Part shown: in pieces, positions 10,325-20,159 of the stretch | Layout: the number at the start of each line of letters is the position of its first letter | Position numbering within the stretch: position 1 is the stretch's first letter | From: Rhodobacteraceae bacterium Araon29 | GTDB lineage: Bacteria; Pseudomonadota; Alphaproteobacteria; Rhodobacterales; Rhodobacteraceae | Direction: 5' to 3' | DNA length: 64,000 bases | Assembly (NCBI GenBank): GCA_039640505.1 | Contig: CP046865.1 | Location: forward strand, 930,001 to 994,000 | Made by a program: the position numbers and the translations under genes | Notes under the pieces: model-generated | What the model saw: only the letters and a program-made list of their open reading frames with translations | Told to the model about the DNA's origin: nothing | Databases searched by the model: none

Positions 10325-10341
10325 ATATCTTAAAAAGATAT
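10325..10341. promoter_or_regulatory. Inverted repeat upstream of scoAB, possible operator
   Basis: Perfect 7-base arms ATATCTT and AAGATAT separated by AAA, extending with one mismatch to 10-base arms. It lies 18 bases upstream of the scoA start codon, where a repressor would block initiation. The binding protein is not identifiable from the window. Confidence 0.35.
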
Positions 10342-10461
10342 GTGACCAAAGCCGGGCTTAGAGTCAATTCAGAGCTGGGTTTCAAAAGTTGAAATCACGC
10401 AAGAATTCAAAAAAACTTGGTATTAGCACGGCAGATCAAAGCCCGTCTGAGCATCAGATCA

Positions 10462-12975
10462 TTATTTTGCTTTGGCTTTCTTGCGGGCAGCAGGGCGCTT
10501 TTTGCCGCTTTTTGCTGCCTTTTCCGCGATTAAAGCCACCGCAATATCCATTGTTACGTCTTCAGGCGCCACATCTTTGGGCAGTGTAGCGTTGATTTTG
10601 CCAAATTTGACATAGGGACCATAGCGTCCATCCATCACATTTACCGGTCCGCCTTCGCTTGGATGCTCGCCCAATTCCTTGATCGGCTTGGCCGCCGCCC
10701 GCCGTCCGCCGCTGCTGGCTGCTTTTTTGGCAAGCTCTTCAACGGCGCGGTTCATGCCAATGGTGAAGACTTCGTCAACTTCTTTGATGTTGGCATAGAG
10801 CGAGCCATGTTTGACGAACGGCCCATAGCGTCCAATGCCAGCCTCGATCATCACCCCGTCTTCGGGGTGTGGGCCTACTTCACGCGGCAAATCAAGCAGC
10901 ATCAGAGCTTTTTCCAAATCCATATCGGTGGCGGGCCAGCCTTTGGGCAGGCTGGCGCGGGGCGGTTTTGGAATATCTTCACTGACTTCGCCGCGCTGCA
11001 CATAAGGCCCGAACCGACCCGTGCGAAGATGTATTTCATCGCCCTCATTTTCGCCCAAAAGACGATCACCGCTTTCGGCGTTTTCGCCTGAGATCGGGCG
11101 GGTATAGCGGCATTCTGGATAATTTCCACAGCCAACAAAACCGCCCGTGCGGGATGTTTTAAGATGAAGGCGACCAACGCCGCATTGTGGGCAAGCGCGT
11201 GGATCGCTGCCATCTTCGCGTGGCGGATACAGCTGGGGCGCGAGGTTTTCGTCAAGAATATCAAGAACCTGTGTGATGCGTAGTTCTGATGTTTCGGCAA
11301 TTGCCGCCGAGAAATCCCGCCAAAAAGCCCCCAATACCTCTTTGTAGTTTGTTTTTCCAGCGCTGACATGATCAAGCTGATCTTCCAGCCCAGCGGTAAA
11401 ATCAAACCCGACATAGCGGCGAAAGAAATTCAGCAAAAAGATGGTGACAATGCGCCCCTTGTCTTCTGGGAAGAGACGGTTTTGTTCTTTGCGGACATAT
11501 TCGCGCTCCTGAATAGTGGTCACGATACTGGCATAAGTTGACGGCCGCCCGATACCCAGCTCTTCCATGCGCTTGACCAACGTTGCTTCGGTAAAGCGCG
11601 GCGGAGGCTGGGTGAAATGTTGGGTCGGCGTAATGCTTTGCTTGACCAGCGCATCACCTTGCATCAACTGCGGCAGGCGTTTGTCGTTATCGTCGCTGGC
11701 GCTGTCATCACGGCCTTCTTCATAGACCCGCAGAAATCCGTCGAACAGCACCACTTGGCCGGTCGCACGCAGCCCGACCTGCGCATCTGCACTGCCAATA
11801 TCAACCGTGGTGCGTTCAAGCCGCGCCGCAGCCATCTGGCAAGCAATGGTCCGCTTGTAGATCAGATCGTAAAGCCGCCTCTGGTCTGCATCGGTCAGTT
11901 TCAGGCTTGCGGTATCGCGGCGCGCATCTGTGGGGCGGATGCACTCATGGGCTTCTTGGGCGTTTTTGGCTTTATTTTTATACATGCGCGGGCTGCTGGG
12001 GACATAGTCATCCCCGTAACGCTCTTTGATCGCATCTCGGGTTTCCATCACTGCTTCGGGTGCCATGTCGATGCCGTCGGTCCGCATATAGGTGATAAGC
12101 CCGGCCTCATAAAGCCGCTGCGCGGCATTCATGGTTTGCCGCGCGCCCATGCCAAACTTGCGCGAGGCCTCTTGCTGCAGCGTCGATGTCATAAAAGGTG
12201 CTGATGGATTCCGGTTTACAGGTTTGGCTTCAACTGATGTGACCTGTAAATCACGGCTGTTGATTGCTTGGACGGCCAATTCGGCTTGTGTGCCGTTCTC
12301 CAGATCGTGTGTATCTAGCTTTTTGCCGGCCAAACTGACCAACCGCGCTTCAAAATCTTGCCCGCGAGGAGAGCCGAGCAACGCTTTCACCGACCAGTAT
12401 TCCTTGGCCTGAAAAGCTTCGATTTCCATTTCACGCTCGACAATCAGTCGTAGGCAAACCGATTGCACCCGACCAGCGGATTTTGCCCCTGGCAGTTTGC
12501 GCCACAGAACAGGCGAAAGATTAAAGCCCACCAGATAATCCAGCGCGCGGCGTGCCAGATACGCCTCGACCAATGGTGCATCGACCTGCCGTGGGTTTTG
12601 CATGGCTTCGGTGACAGCGGCTTTGGTGATCGCGTTGAACACCACCCGGCTTACAGGGGTGTCTTTCTTGATCGCTTTGCGTTTGCGCAGCGCTTCTTCA
12701 AGGTGCCAGCTAATGGCTTCGCCTTCGCGGTCCGGGTCCGTTGCAAGGATTAGCTCATTGTCATCCTTAAGCGCATCAGCAATGGCTTTGATATGTTTGC
12801 GGCTGTCGGCGCCAACCTCCCATTGCATTTCGAAATCGGCGTCTGTGTCGACCGACCCGTCTTTGGCAGGTAGGTCCCGAACGTGCCCGTAAGAGGCCAA
12901 AACTGTAAAATCCGAACCAAGATATTTATTGATTGTTTTTGCTTTGGCTGGGGATTCTACCACAACGACCGGCAT
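10462..12975 (-). CDS. topA: DNA topoisomerase I
   Basis: 837 residues. Starts MPVVVVESPAKAKTI, the TOPRIM beginning, with DPDREGEAISWH for metal binding. The catalytic tyrosine lies in LITYMRTDGIDM. The C-terminal region has one Cys4 zinc motif (CPQCGVGRLHLK... CGNYPEC), Toprim-C-type repeats (RFGPYV, RYGPFV, RYGPYV) and a Lys/Ala-rich tail that should contact DNA. It relaxes negative supercoils. CGAAAGGAAATTGC precedes the ATG. Upstream dprA lies on the same strand with a 159-base gap, the common dprA-topA order. Confidence 0.98.
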   Translation of the reverse strand: MPVVVVESPAKAKTINKYLGSDFTVLASYGHVRDLPAKDGSVDTDADFEMQWEVGADSRKHIKAIADALKDDNELILATDPDREGEAISWHLEEALRKRKAIKKDTPVSRVVFNAITKAAVTEAMQNPRQVDAPLVEAYLARRALDYLVGFNLSPVLWRKLPGAKSAGRVQSVCLRLIVEREMEIEAFQAKEYWSVKALLGSPRGQDFEARLVSLAGKKLDTHDLENGTQAELAVQAINSRDLQVTSVEAKPVNRNPSAPFMTSTLQQEASRKFGMGARQTMNAAQRLYEAGLITYMRTDGIDMAPEAVMETRDAIKERYGDDYVPSSPRMYKNKAKNAQEAHECIRPTDARRDTASLKLTDADQRRLYDLIYKRTIACQMAAARLERTTVDIGSADAQVGLRATGQVVLFDGFLRVYEEGRDDSASDDNDKRLPQLMQGDALVKQSITPTQHFTQPPPRFTEATLVKRMEELGIGRPSTYASIVTTIQEREYVRKEQNRLFPEDKGRIVTIFLLNFFRRYVGFDFTAGLEDQLDHVSAGKTNYKEVLGAFWRDFSAAIAETSELRITQVLDILDENLAPQLYPPREDGSDPRACPQCGVGRLHLKTSRTGGFVGCGNYPECRYTRPISGENAESGDRLLGENEGDEIHLRTGRFGPYVQRGEVSEDIPKPPRASLPKGWPATDMDLEKALMLLDLPREVGPHPEDGVMIEAGIGRYGPFVKHGSLYANIKEVDEVFTIGMNRAVEELAKKAASSGGRRAAAKPIKELGEHPSEGGPVNVMDGRYGPYVKFGKINATLPKDVAPEDVTMDIAVALIAEKAAKSGKKRPAARKKAKAK

Positions 12976-13134
12976 GCAATTTCCTTTCGACTCGGTTGGG
13001 CCTCTTTGGCGGCGGAAGATGCGTTTGAATGAGTGTGTTTGTCAATGAGGCCATTTCAAAACTGTGCAAAAATAACAAAAGTTTGAACTTTAGATAGTCC
13101 CAAAGACGTTTTGATGCTTCTGTCATGGACCGTT

Positions 13135-14283
13135 CTACGGTTGCTCAAGCGCCACCATTCCCCCCGGCTGACGCTGAACTTTGCGGGCAATTTCAAGCTC
13201 TATCAACGCTGCAGAAAACTCTGCGGAATTTGCCCGTAGATCGCGGATTAATTGGTCTTCGGCTAGCGGAGAGGGCCCAAGCCGATCTAGGATCAACTGA
13301 TGAAGTTTGGCGGTTTGCTGCAGGGTGCGGGGTTTGGGCGCGGTTTGGTCAGGTAGTTGGCGTTGGGGCGGCTTTATGGTTTGCAGCGCAACCGGCCCAA
13401 TGGCGTCGATAACATCTTGGGCAGATCGCACCAGCGTTGCGCCGTCGCGGATCAGCAGATTACAGCCCGAGGCGCGCGCATCAAATGGATGCCCCGGCAC
13501 CGCAAGCACGTCGCGGCCCTGATCCAAAGCTGTTTTAGCGGTGATTAAACTGCCGGATTTACCCGCTGCTTCAATCACCACAACCTGCTGCGCTAGTCCC
13601 GATATCAACCGATTGCGGATTGGAAAATGCCGCGCTTTTGGCGGTAATCCAATCGGTTGCTCGGACAGCAGCAAGCCGGTCTCAGAAATATCTTTCCAGA
13701 GCGCAGCATTTTCCGCAGGATATTTAAAATCAACTCCGCCGGCTTGAACCGCCACTGTGCCTGTCGCAAGTGATGCGGTATGGGCTGCTGTATCAATGCC
13801 ACGGGCGAGGCCAGAAACAACAACAAAGCCTTTAGCGCCCAAATCTGCGGCCATCAATTTGGTCATCCTAAGCCCTAATGACGAGGCATTGCGCGCACCC
13901 ACGAGGGCAATTTGAGGCCGCTGCAATAGCTCTAGATCGCCGACCGCCCACAAAAACGGGGGCGCGTCCGTAAGGTCATCAAAGGATAAGGGATAATCGG
14001 GTGTCCCGCGAAAAACCATCCGAGCCGCGCGTTTTTTGCCCGCTGCCATTTCAGACCGAGCTGCGCTTTCAGAAAATGCGGTGTAGTTTTGCAGGTCCGC
14101 ATCTGCAGCCACTTGGGGAAGTGCGGCAAGAGCTGCCTGCGCCGAGCCATAGTTGGACATCAATCGGTAAAAGGTGCTCAAGCCAACGCGGTAAGAGCGT
14201 AAGAGACGAAGCCATGCTACCCGGTCATCTTCCGTGGTGGGTGGGAGTAGGGGGTGAGAGGAAGAGAATATCTCGTCGGCCAT
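13135..14283 (-). CDS. dprA: DNA-processing protein DprA
   Basis: 382 residues from the ATG at 14283; a GTG one codon earlier is possible, but GACGGAG is spaced better for the ATG. N-terminal SAM-like region (about 25-90), then the Rossmann-like DprA domain with VGARNASSLGLRMTK, SGLARGIDTAAH, GGVDFKYPAEN and SGSLITAKTALDQGRDVLAVPG. A short winged-helix-like C-terminal part follows (about 310-375). DprA loads RecA on incoming single-stranded DNA during transformation. It stands just upstream of topA. Other competence genes are not in the window. Confidence 0.96.
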   Translation of the reverse strand: MADEIFSSSHPLLPPTTEDDRVAWLRLLRSYRVGLSTFYRLMSNYGSAQAALAALPQVAADADLQNYTAFSESAARSEMAAGKKRAARMVFRGTPDYPLSFDDLTDAPPFLWAVGDLELLQRPQIALVGARNASSLGLRMTKLMAADLGAKGFVVVSGLARGIDTAAHTASLATGTVAVQAGGVDFKYPAENAALWKDISETGLLLSEQPIGLPPKARHFPIRNRLISGLAQQVVVIEAAGKSGSLITAKTALDQGRDVLAVPGHPFDARASGCNLLIRDGATLVRSAQDVIDAIGPVALQTIKPPQRQLPDQTAPKPRTLQQTAKLHQLILDRLGPSPLAEDQLIRDLRANSAEFSAALIELEIARKVQRQPGGMVALEQP

Positions 14284-14351
14284 CACAACTCCGTCGCTTA
14301 CAGAATCATATGTACGGCAGAACAGGTTAATTCAGAGTAAAAGCGCCAAAG

Positions 14352-15773
14352 TTAGCCTGCCGAGCCGCCCACGGTCAGACCGCCAATCATCACTGTTGGC
14401 TGTCCAACCCCGACCGGTACCCATTGGCCGGCTTTGCCGCAGCTGCCCATGCCCGGATCAAGTGCCATATCATTGCCTAAAGCTCGGATTTGTTTCAAAG
14501 CCGTGGCCCCATCACCAATCAAGGTGGCGCCTTTGATCGGTTGCCCGACCTTGCCATTCTTAACGCGGTAGGCCTCGGTGCAGGAAAATACAAATTTACC
14601 GTTCGTGATATCCACCTGACCGCCGCCAAAGCCAACTGCATAAATACCGTCTTTGAGATCGGATAAAATATCAGAAGGAGTATTGGAACCGCCGAGCATG
14701 TAGGTGTTGGTCATGCGCGGCATCGGCGCATGGGCATAGCTTTGCCGGCGCCCATTTCCCGTTGGTTCAACACCCATCAACCGCGCGTTCTGGCGATCCT
14801 GCATATAGCCAACCAGTACACCATTTTCGATCAGGGTATTTTTGCCTGAAGGCGTGCCCTCGTCATCAATGCTGATTGATCCACGGCGGTCGGGAATTGT
14901 TCCATCGTCAAGAACTGTCACGTCACGAGAGGCTATTTGTTTGCCCATCAGACCAGCAAAGGCGCTGCTGCCTTTGCGGTTAAAATCGCCCTCTAATCCG
15001 TGTCCAATAGCCTCATGCAGTAATATCCCCGGCCATCCCGGTCCTAAAACCACATCCATTTCACCGGCTGGGGCAGGTATGGCGTCTAGATTTACCAGAG
15101 CAATCCGTAACGCTTCGCGCGCCTTGGGTTGCCAATCTTCTGCGCGCATCAGCCGATCCAGTTCGTAGCGCCCGCCGCCGCCTGCTGATCCAGTTTCGCG
15201 GCGGCCGTCATGCTCTACGATGACCGATATATTGACCCGCGTCATTGGCCGGGTATCGCTGTAAATTGTTCCGTCCGGTCGAAGTATCACAACGTCTTGG
15301 CATTCGGCAGACACTACAGCACTGACTTGAACGACCCGCGGATCAAGCCCACGCAAAAAGGCATCAATTTCACACAGAAGATCCACTTTGCTGGCAAATG
15401 TGGTCTCTGAGGTGGGATCAATTGGGCGATAGAGCGAGCGGTTTGTGCGCACCGGTGCATCGGCCCATGTTCCACCGCCGGACTGCGCCGCCAGTGCCAC
15501 CGTGCCTTGGGCACGTTTGAGCGCAGCCTCGGATATTTCTGTTGAATGCGCATAGCCGGTGATCTCACCCAAAACTGCCCGCAGACCAAAGCCTTCTTCG
15601 GCATTAAAATTTGCTGATTTCAAACGGCCGTCGTCAAACACTAAAGTTTCAGACCGCCTACGCTCTAAAAAAAGCTCGCCATCTTCTGCTTGGTGAACCG
15701 TTTTTTGCAATATGGATAGTGCAGTTTTCTGGTCAAGAAGTGTCTCAAAGGGCGCGAAAGCGAGGTCTGTCAT
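14352..15773 (-). CDS. tldD: Metalloprotease TldD
   Basis: 473 residues, full length for TldD. The zinc-binding motif HEAIGHGLEGD and the preceding GPGWPGILL block are intact, as are the C-terminal GSCGKAGQWVPVGVGQPTV segment and GGLTVGGSAG end. TldD acts with TldE as a cytosolic peptidase that degrades unfolded peptides and processes some modified peptides. No tldE is present in the window; the two are often unlinked. It lies head to head with the cytochrome oxidase operon, a usual Rhodobacterales arrangement. Confidence 0.96.
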   Translation of the reverse strand: MTDLAFAPFETLLDQKTALSILQKTVHQAEDGELFLERRRSETLVFDDGRLKSANFNAEEGFGLRAVLGEITGYAHSTEISEAALKRAQGTVALAAQSGGGTWADAPVRTNRSLYRPIDPTSETTFASKVDLLCEIDAFLRGLDPRVVQVSAVVSAECQDVVILRPDGTIYSDTRPMTRVNISVIVEHDGRRETGSAGGGGRYELDRLMRAEDWQPKAREALRIALVNLDAIPAPAGEMDVVLGPGWPGILLHEAIGHGLEGDFNRKGSSAFAGLMGKQIASRDVTVLDDGTIPDRRGSISIDDEGTPSGKNTLIENGVLVGYMQDRQNARLMGVEPTGNGRRQSYAHAPMPRMTNTYMLGGSNTPSDILSDLKDGIYAVGFGGGQVDITNGKFVFSCTEAYRVKNGKVGQPIKGATLIGDGATALKQIRALGNDMALDPGMGSCGKAGQWVPVGVGQPTVMIGGLTVGGSAG

Positions 15774-15961
15774 AGTGGGGGGTCCGGATCAGGTACGATT
15801 TTTAAAGAACTGGTCAGAAGCGTCCGTTTGCCGCAAGCTTCTTTCTTTATCTCTGGAGCAGAATATGTTCTTTAGCAACCAAAGTACAACGGGATTCTAT
15901 ACCAAAGTCAAAAATCTCGTGGAATTAGAAGAAGACACCACTCAAAGGATTGGGGTGAACT

Positions 15962-16831
15962 ATGCGACTGACAACAAAGCTCTTTGGATTTTTGGCTGCC
16001 TGTTCAGCTTTTCCTGCCTATGCTCAAGACACATTAGAGATCATCGGCAAACCGAAAGAGCGTGGCATCGACTTTCAACCGGCAGCAACCGATTTGGCCC
16101 GTGACATTCAGTCACTTGATGATCTTTTGCTGATCATCATCACACTCATCTCGCTTTTTGTTGTTGGCTTGCTGATTTATGTGATTTTCCGTTTTAACCG
16201 CCGCGCAAACCCCAATCCAGCGAGCTTTACCCATAATTCTCCGATTGAGGTGGCCTGGACAGTTCTGCCAATTTTTATACTGGTCTTCATTGGTGTATTT
16301 TCTCTTCCTGTCTTGTTCAATCAGCAGGAAATTCCAGAAGGGGACATCAATATTAAAGTCACTGGGTATCAGTGGTATTGGGGCTATGAATACGTAGACC
16401 ATGATTTCGGTTTTGACAGCTTCATGATTGGCGATGGCAAAGTTTTGAACGATGAAGTAGAGGCCGAATTGATTGCAGCCGGATATAGCCGTGATGAGTT
16501 TTTGTTGGCCACAGACACAGCCGTGGTTGTGCCGGTGAATAAGATTGTTGTGATGCAGTTGACCGGCGCGGATGTAATCCATAGCTGGACCATTCCAGCC
16601 TTTGGCGTCAAGCAAGATGCTGTTCCAGGCCGGCTTGCGCAGCTTTGGTTTGAAGCCGACAAAGAGGGCGTGTATTTCGGTCAGTGTTCTGAGCTATGCG
16701 GGAAAGATCATGCGTATATGCCCATTACCGTCAAAGTGGTCAGCCAAGAGGCGTATGACGCTTGGTTGAACGGTGCGATCGAAGAATACGCCGGTACTCC
16801 CATAAGTTACGATGTGGCACAAGCCGACTAA
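15962..16831 (+). CDS. ctaC: aa3-type cytochrome c oxidase subunit II
   Basis: 289 residues. A signal peptide (about 1-22, ending AYAQ) is followed by two membrane helices (about 50-75 and 90-112) and a periplasmic cupredoxin domain. The CuA centre is visible as [11 protein letters not shown] and [16 protein letters not shown] (two Cys, His, Met). It takes electrons from cytochrome c. First gene of an operon continuing with ctaB, a small membrane ORF, ctaG and ctaE; the catalytic subunit I gene (ctaD) is not here, as in many Rhodobacterales. GGATTGGGGTGA precedes the ATG. The 188 bases between it and tldD should hold the promoter. Confidence 0.97.
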   Translation: MRLTTKLFGFLAACSAFPAYAQDTLEIIGKPKERGIDFQPAATDLARDIQSLDDLLLIIITLISLFVVGLLIYVIFRFNRRANPNPASFTHNSPIEVAWTVLPIFILVFIGVFSLPVLFNQQEIPEGDINIKVTGYQWYWGYEYVDHDFGFDSFMIGDGKVLNDEVEAELIAAGYSRDEFLLATDTAVVVPVNKIVVMQLTGADVIHSWTIPAFGVKQDAVPGRLAQLWFEADKEGVYFGQCSELCGKDHAYMPITVKVVSQEAYDAWLNGAIEEYAGTPISYDVAQAD

Positions 16832-16878
16832 GGCAAACGACCCGCTAATCTAAAAGGGTCTGGCAAAGCGAGTTAGCG

Positions 16879-17817
16879 ATGAGCGATACGACCAGCGTGC
16901 ATGTAGGAACAACTGAAGCTCAGTTTGGTGATTACTTTGCCTTGCTGAAACCGCGAGTGATGGCGCTTGTTGTGTTTACCGCCTTTGTTGGCTTGCTGGC
17001 AGCACCAGTCGGTGTGCATCCGTTTGTCGGATTGGTTTCGGTGCTTTTTATAGCAATTGGTGGCGGGGCTTCGGGCGCCTTAAACATGTGGTGGGACGCA
17101 GATATAGACCGAGTGATGAAGCGTACCAGCAAACGACCTATACCAGCCGGTTTGGTTTCGCCAGAAGATGCTAAAGCTCTGGGGTTCGCGCTGTCCGGGT
17201 TTTCGGTTGTGATGCTTGGGCTTGCGGCGAACTGGTTTGCAGCAGGGTTTTTGGCCTTTACGATTTTCTTTTATGTGGTGATTTATACCATTTGGCTAAA
17301 ACGTTCGACACCACAAAACATTGTGATTGGTGGGGCGGCCGGGGCGTTTCCACCCATGATTGGCTGGGCTGTTGCCACCGGTGGGGTATCTGTTGAAGGG
17401 CTATTGATGTTTGCCTTGATATTCATGTGGACGCCGCCGCATTTCTGGGCCTTGGCCTTATTTTTGGGCGATGATTACGACAATGCCGATGTGCCGATGT
17501 TGACCGTAACGCACGGTCGCCGCACAACTCGGGTATATATTTTGGTCTACACCGTTCTGCTCGCGCTTATTGCTGTTGGCACAGGCTTTAGCGCTATTGG
17601 CGGTTTGGTTTACCTAAGCACGGCGATAGTGCTCAATATCTGGTTTGTCATCGGCGCGGTGAAAATTTGGCGGCGCAGTGAAGCGGACAGTGCGGCAGAT
17701 CAGTTTCTTGTCGAACGCAAATTTTTCAAGCTTTCGCTATTTTATCTTTTTGCGCTCTTTTTGGCGATCTTGTTTGAAGCGGGTTTGGACCGCTATGGGC
17801 TCGGGGGCATGCTATGA
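16879..17817 (+). CDS. ctaB: Protohaem IX farnesyltransferase (haem O synthase)
   Basis: 312 residues with about eight hydrophobic helices. The prenyl-diphosphate binding motif [15 protein letters not shown] (N-x3-D-x3-D) sits near residue 70, and a second Asp-rich loop [11 protein letters not shown] follows later. It adds a farnesyl group to haem b, the first step to haem a for the oxidase encoded around it. Its TGA overlaps the ATG of the next small gene (ATGA), indicating translational coupling. Confidence 0.97.
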   Translation: MSDTTSVHVGTTEAQFGDYFALLKPRVMALVVFTAFVGLLAAPVGVHPFVGLVSVLFIAIGGGASGALNMWWDADIDRVMKRTSKRPIPAGLVSPEDAKALGFALSGFSVVMLGLAANWFAAGFLAFTIFFYVVIYTIWLKRSTPQNIVIGGAAGAFPPMIGWAVATGGVSVEGLLMFALIFMWTPPHFWALALFLGDDYDNADVPMLTVTHGRRTTRVYILVYTVLLALIAVGTGFSAIGGLVYLSTAIVLNIWFVIGAVKIWRRSEADSAADQFLVERKFFKLSLFYLFALFLAILFEAGLDRYGLGGML

Positions 17818-17975
17818 GCTTTCGCCCTGATCACGAATTGCACAAGCGCCGGTTTAGCCGCAATATGGGTGTCGGTTTGGTGCTGGTGGGTTTGGTCGCG
17901 ATCGTGTTTGGATTAACGGTTGTTAAGGTCACCAATGGTGATTTTGAACGCGCCACTGCGGAGGCTCAGGGCTGA
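17814..17975 (+). CDS. Small single-helix membrane protein of the cytochrome oxidase operon (CoxF-like)
   Basis: A 53-residue ORF too short for routine ORF calling: [17 protein letters not shown], then one hydrophobic helix (about residues 18-37) and a short acidic tail ending ATAEAQG. Start ATG overlaps the ctaB stop, and its TGA overlaps the ctaG ATG (TGATG), so it is held on both sides by coupling overlaps. A short ORF at this place between ctaB and ctaG is typical of Rhodobacterales cta operons and is sometimes named CoxF. Predicted topology is N-in with the basic segment in the cytoplasm. A role in oxidase assembly is inferred only from position. Confidence 0.8.
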   Translation: MSFRPDHELHKRRFSRNMGVGLVLVGLVAIVFGLTVVKVTNGDFERATAEAQG

Positions 17976-18562
17976 TGTCTGATATTCTGTCAGAACGCGC
18001 AAAGCGCAAAACAGCCCTTCAGGCGCTTACGCTTGTGATTGTGATGGGCGCGCTGGCGTGGGCTTCGGTTCCATTTTATGACTGGTTTTGCCGGGTTACA
18101 GGCTTTGGCGGCATCACCAATGTTGCTGATGCCGGATCGGATGAGATATTAAGCAAAACCATAAAAGTACGTTTCGATGCGTCGCTTGAGCGTAATATGC
18201 CATGGCAGTTTGCCCCTGTTGAGCGCGAAATGGAACTGCGCATCGGGGAAACAGGTCTGGCGTTTTATGAGGCCTACAACCCCACTGATAAACCCATTGC
18301 CGGTTCGGCTTCTTATAACGTGACCCCCTATGAGGCGGGCGCATTTTTCACCAAAATAGACTGTTTCTGCTTTGAAGAACAGGTTTTGCAGCCAGGCGAG
18401 CGCGTGCAAATGCCGGTAAGCTTTTTTGTTGACCCGGAGCTGGTAGATGACCGCAATGCCAAGTTTACAAAGGTCATCACGCTGTCTTATACTTTTTACG
18501 AAATTGATCTGCCAGAGCGTTCAGCAGCGCTCACGCAGCGCTCGATAACATCTGTCAACTAA
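17975..18562 (+). CDS. ctaG: Cytochrome c oxidase copper-assembly protein CtaG (Cox11 family)
   Basis: 195 residues. One N-terminal membrane helix (about 15-37), then a periplasmic immunoglobulin-like domain. The copper-binding CFCF motif is present in FFTKIDCFCFEEQVL. Members deliver copper to the CuB site of subunit I. The ATG overlaps the stop of the small ORF before it, and ctaE follows 21 bases later. Confidence 0.97.
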   Translation: MSDILSERAKRKTALQALTLVIVMGALAWASVPFYDWFCRVTGFGGITNVADAGSDEILSKTIKVRFDASLERNMPWQFAPVEREMELRIGETGLAFYEAYNPTDKPIAGSASYNVTPYEAGAFFTKIDCFCFEEQVLQPGERVQMPVSFFVDPELVDDRNAKFTKVITLSYTFYEIDLPERSAALTQRSITSVN

Positions 18563-18583
18563 ACCGTCCGGCGAGGGACCATT

Positions 18584-19384
18584 ATGGCGCATGAAAAAAA
18601 CCACGACTATCACATTCTAAACCCGTCTGCGTATCCATTTATTGCCGCCGTTGCGGCCTTTATAATGCTATTTGGATCGGTTTTGTTTTTCCACGGCAGT
18701 GGCCCTTGGATGATGCTTATTGGTCTTTTAGGCGTGCTTTATGTCATGTACGGCTGGTGGGCGGAAACTGTGGCGGAAAACTTTGCGGGTGATCACACGC
18801 CCGTGGTGCTTATCGGTCTGCGGTATGGATTTATCCTGTTTATCATGTCCGAAGTGATGTTCTTTGTGGCTTGGTTCTGGAGCTTCTTCAAACATGCGAT
18901 GTATCCAATGGGCGAAATGAGCCCAATTGAGGATGGTGTTTGGCCCCCTGTTGGGATCGAAACGTTTGACCCTTGGCACTTGCCTTTGATCAACACGCTA
19001 ATCCTGCTCTGTTCGGGGGCAGCAGCAACTTGGGCGCACCACGCTTTGGTACATGAAGATAACCGTGAAGATATGAAATGGGGTCTGATTATCGCGATTG
19101 CGCTTGGGGCTGTGTTCACCGTTTTCCAAGCCTATGAATATACCCATGCGGCCTTTGGCTTCTCAGGGAATATTTACGGCGCTAACTTTTTCATGGCCAC
19201 TGGGTTTCATGGCTTTCATGTTCTTATTGGAACCATCTTTTTGTTCATCTGTCTGATGCGGGTTCTGCGCGGTCACTTTACGGTCCAATCACACCTGGGA
19301 TTTGAAGCCGCTGCTTGGTATTGGCACTTTGTGGATGTTGTCTGGCTGTTCTTATTTGCGGCAGTCTACATCTGGGGCGGCTAA
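18584..19384 (+). CDS. ctaE: aa3-type cytochrome c oxidase subunit III
   Basis: 266 residues with seven hydrophobic helices. Conserved segments include the N-terminal [34 protein letters not shown], and the C-terminal [20 protein letters not shown] structural subunit that stabilises the oxidase core at the inner membrane. It is the last gene before a clear hairpin terminator at 19,429. Confidence 0.98.
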   Translation: MAHEKNHDYHILNPSAYPFIAAVAAFIMLFGSVLFFHGSGPWMMLIGLLGVLYVMYGWWAETVAENFAGDHTPVVLIGLRYGFILFIMSEVMFFVAWFWSFFKHAMYPMGEMSPIEDGVWPPVGIETFDPWHLPLINTLILLCSGAAATWAHHALVHEDNREDMKWGLIIAIALGAVFTVFQAYEYTHAAFGFSGNIYGANFFMATGFHGFHVLIGTIFLFICLMRVLRGHFTVQSHLGFEAAAWYWHFVDVVWLFLFAAVYIWGG

Positions 19385-19428
19385 GCCGGCAATTACGGTT
19401 GCAGCCCAATCCAGCTTATCGCATAACC

Positions 19429-19460
19429 AAAGCGCACAGGGTCACTGTGCGCTTTTTCTT
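19429..19460 (+). terminator. Rho-independent terminator after ctaE
   Basis: Perfect 10-base stem AAGCGCACAG / CTGTGCGCTT, 5-base loop GGTCA, followed by a T-rich run (TTTCTTT). It closes the cta operon. SURF1 starts only 21 bases after it, so SURF1 must use read-through or a promoter overlapping this region. Confidence 0.85.
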
Positions 19461-19480
19461 TAACCAAATAGGAAAATAGC

Positions 19481-20155
19481 TTGAAACGCGTGCTTTTTGT
19501 CATTGTTTTTGGATTGGCTGGCACGGCCGTTCTGTTGTTCTTGGGCAAATGGCAATTGGACCGGCTCGCTTGGAAACAGGCGATCTTGCACGAAATCGAC
19601 AGTAAAATTGTGGCGCAGCCTGTCGATATTCCGCAGCAGCCAACCATTTTGAATGATCGATATTTACCGGTCCAAGCCAAGGGGCAGTTGTATCCCACCA
19701 CCATCCGGGTTTTGGTCAGCCGAAAAAGGATTGGTGCAGGCTACCGGCTCATTTCAGCTTTTGAAACGGATGGGCGAAAGGTACTATTGGATCGTGGTTT
19801 CATAAAGGTCGCTGCGCCTTTGCCCCCTTTTATTGAGAAAGATGTGTCTGTTCTTGGAAATCTGCATTGGCCGGATGAAATAGACAGTTATACACCGCAG
19901 CCAGATAGGGAAAAAAATATCTGGTTTGCCCGGGATGTCGAGGCCTTGTCGAAAGAGCTTGGAACTTTGCCGATTTTGATCGTAGCCTCAAACGTGTCAC
20001 CATCCGAAAAAGCCGTGTCGCCCTTGCCGATAGACAGCAGTGGAATTCCGAACGATCACTTGCAATATGCCATAACCTGGTTTTCTCTGGCTGCGGTATG
20101 GATCACTATGAGTGCGGTTTTCCTGCGCCGCACGCGCACCCGAAAAAAGGCTTAA
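19481..20155 (+). CDS. SURF1 family cytochrome oxidase biogenesis protein
   Basis: 224 residues. An N-terminal helix (about 3-20) and a C-terminal helix (about 195-215) flank a periplasmic domain with GKWQLDRLAWK near the start and YAITWFSLAAVWI near the end, the two SURF1 signatures. SURF1 helps insert haem a into subunit I. The start is TTG at 19,481 with AGGA seven bases upstream; no ATG fits. It sits directly after the cta terminator and four bases before thrC. Confidence 0.9.
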   Translation: MKRVLFVIVFGLAGTAVLLFLGKWQLDRLAWKQAILHEIDSKIVAQPVDIPQQPTILNDRYLPVQAKGQLYPTTIRVLVSRKRIGAGYRLISAFETDGRKVLLDRGFIKVAAPLPPFIEKDVSVLGNLHWPDEIDSYTPQPDREKNIWFARDVEALSKELGTLPILIVASNVSPSEKAVSPLPIDSSGIPNDHLQYAITWFSLAAVWITMSAVFLRRTRTRKKA

Positions 20156-20159
20156 ACGG

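Noticed and set aside
11617-12204. 195-residue plus-strand ORF within topA
   Set aside because: Antisense shadow of topA with no ribosome-binding site or recognisable domain.
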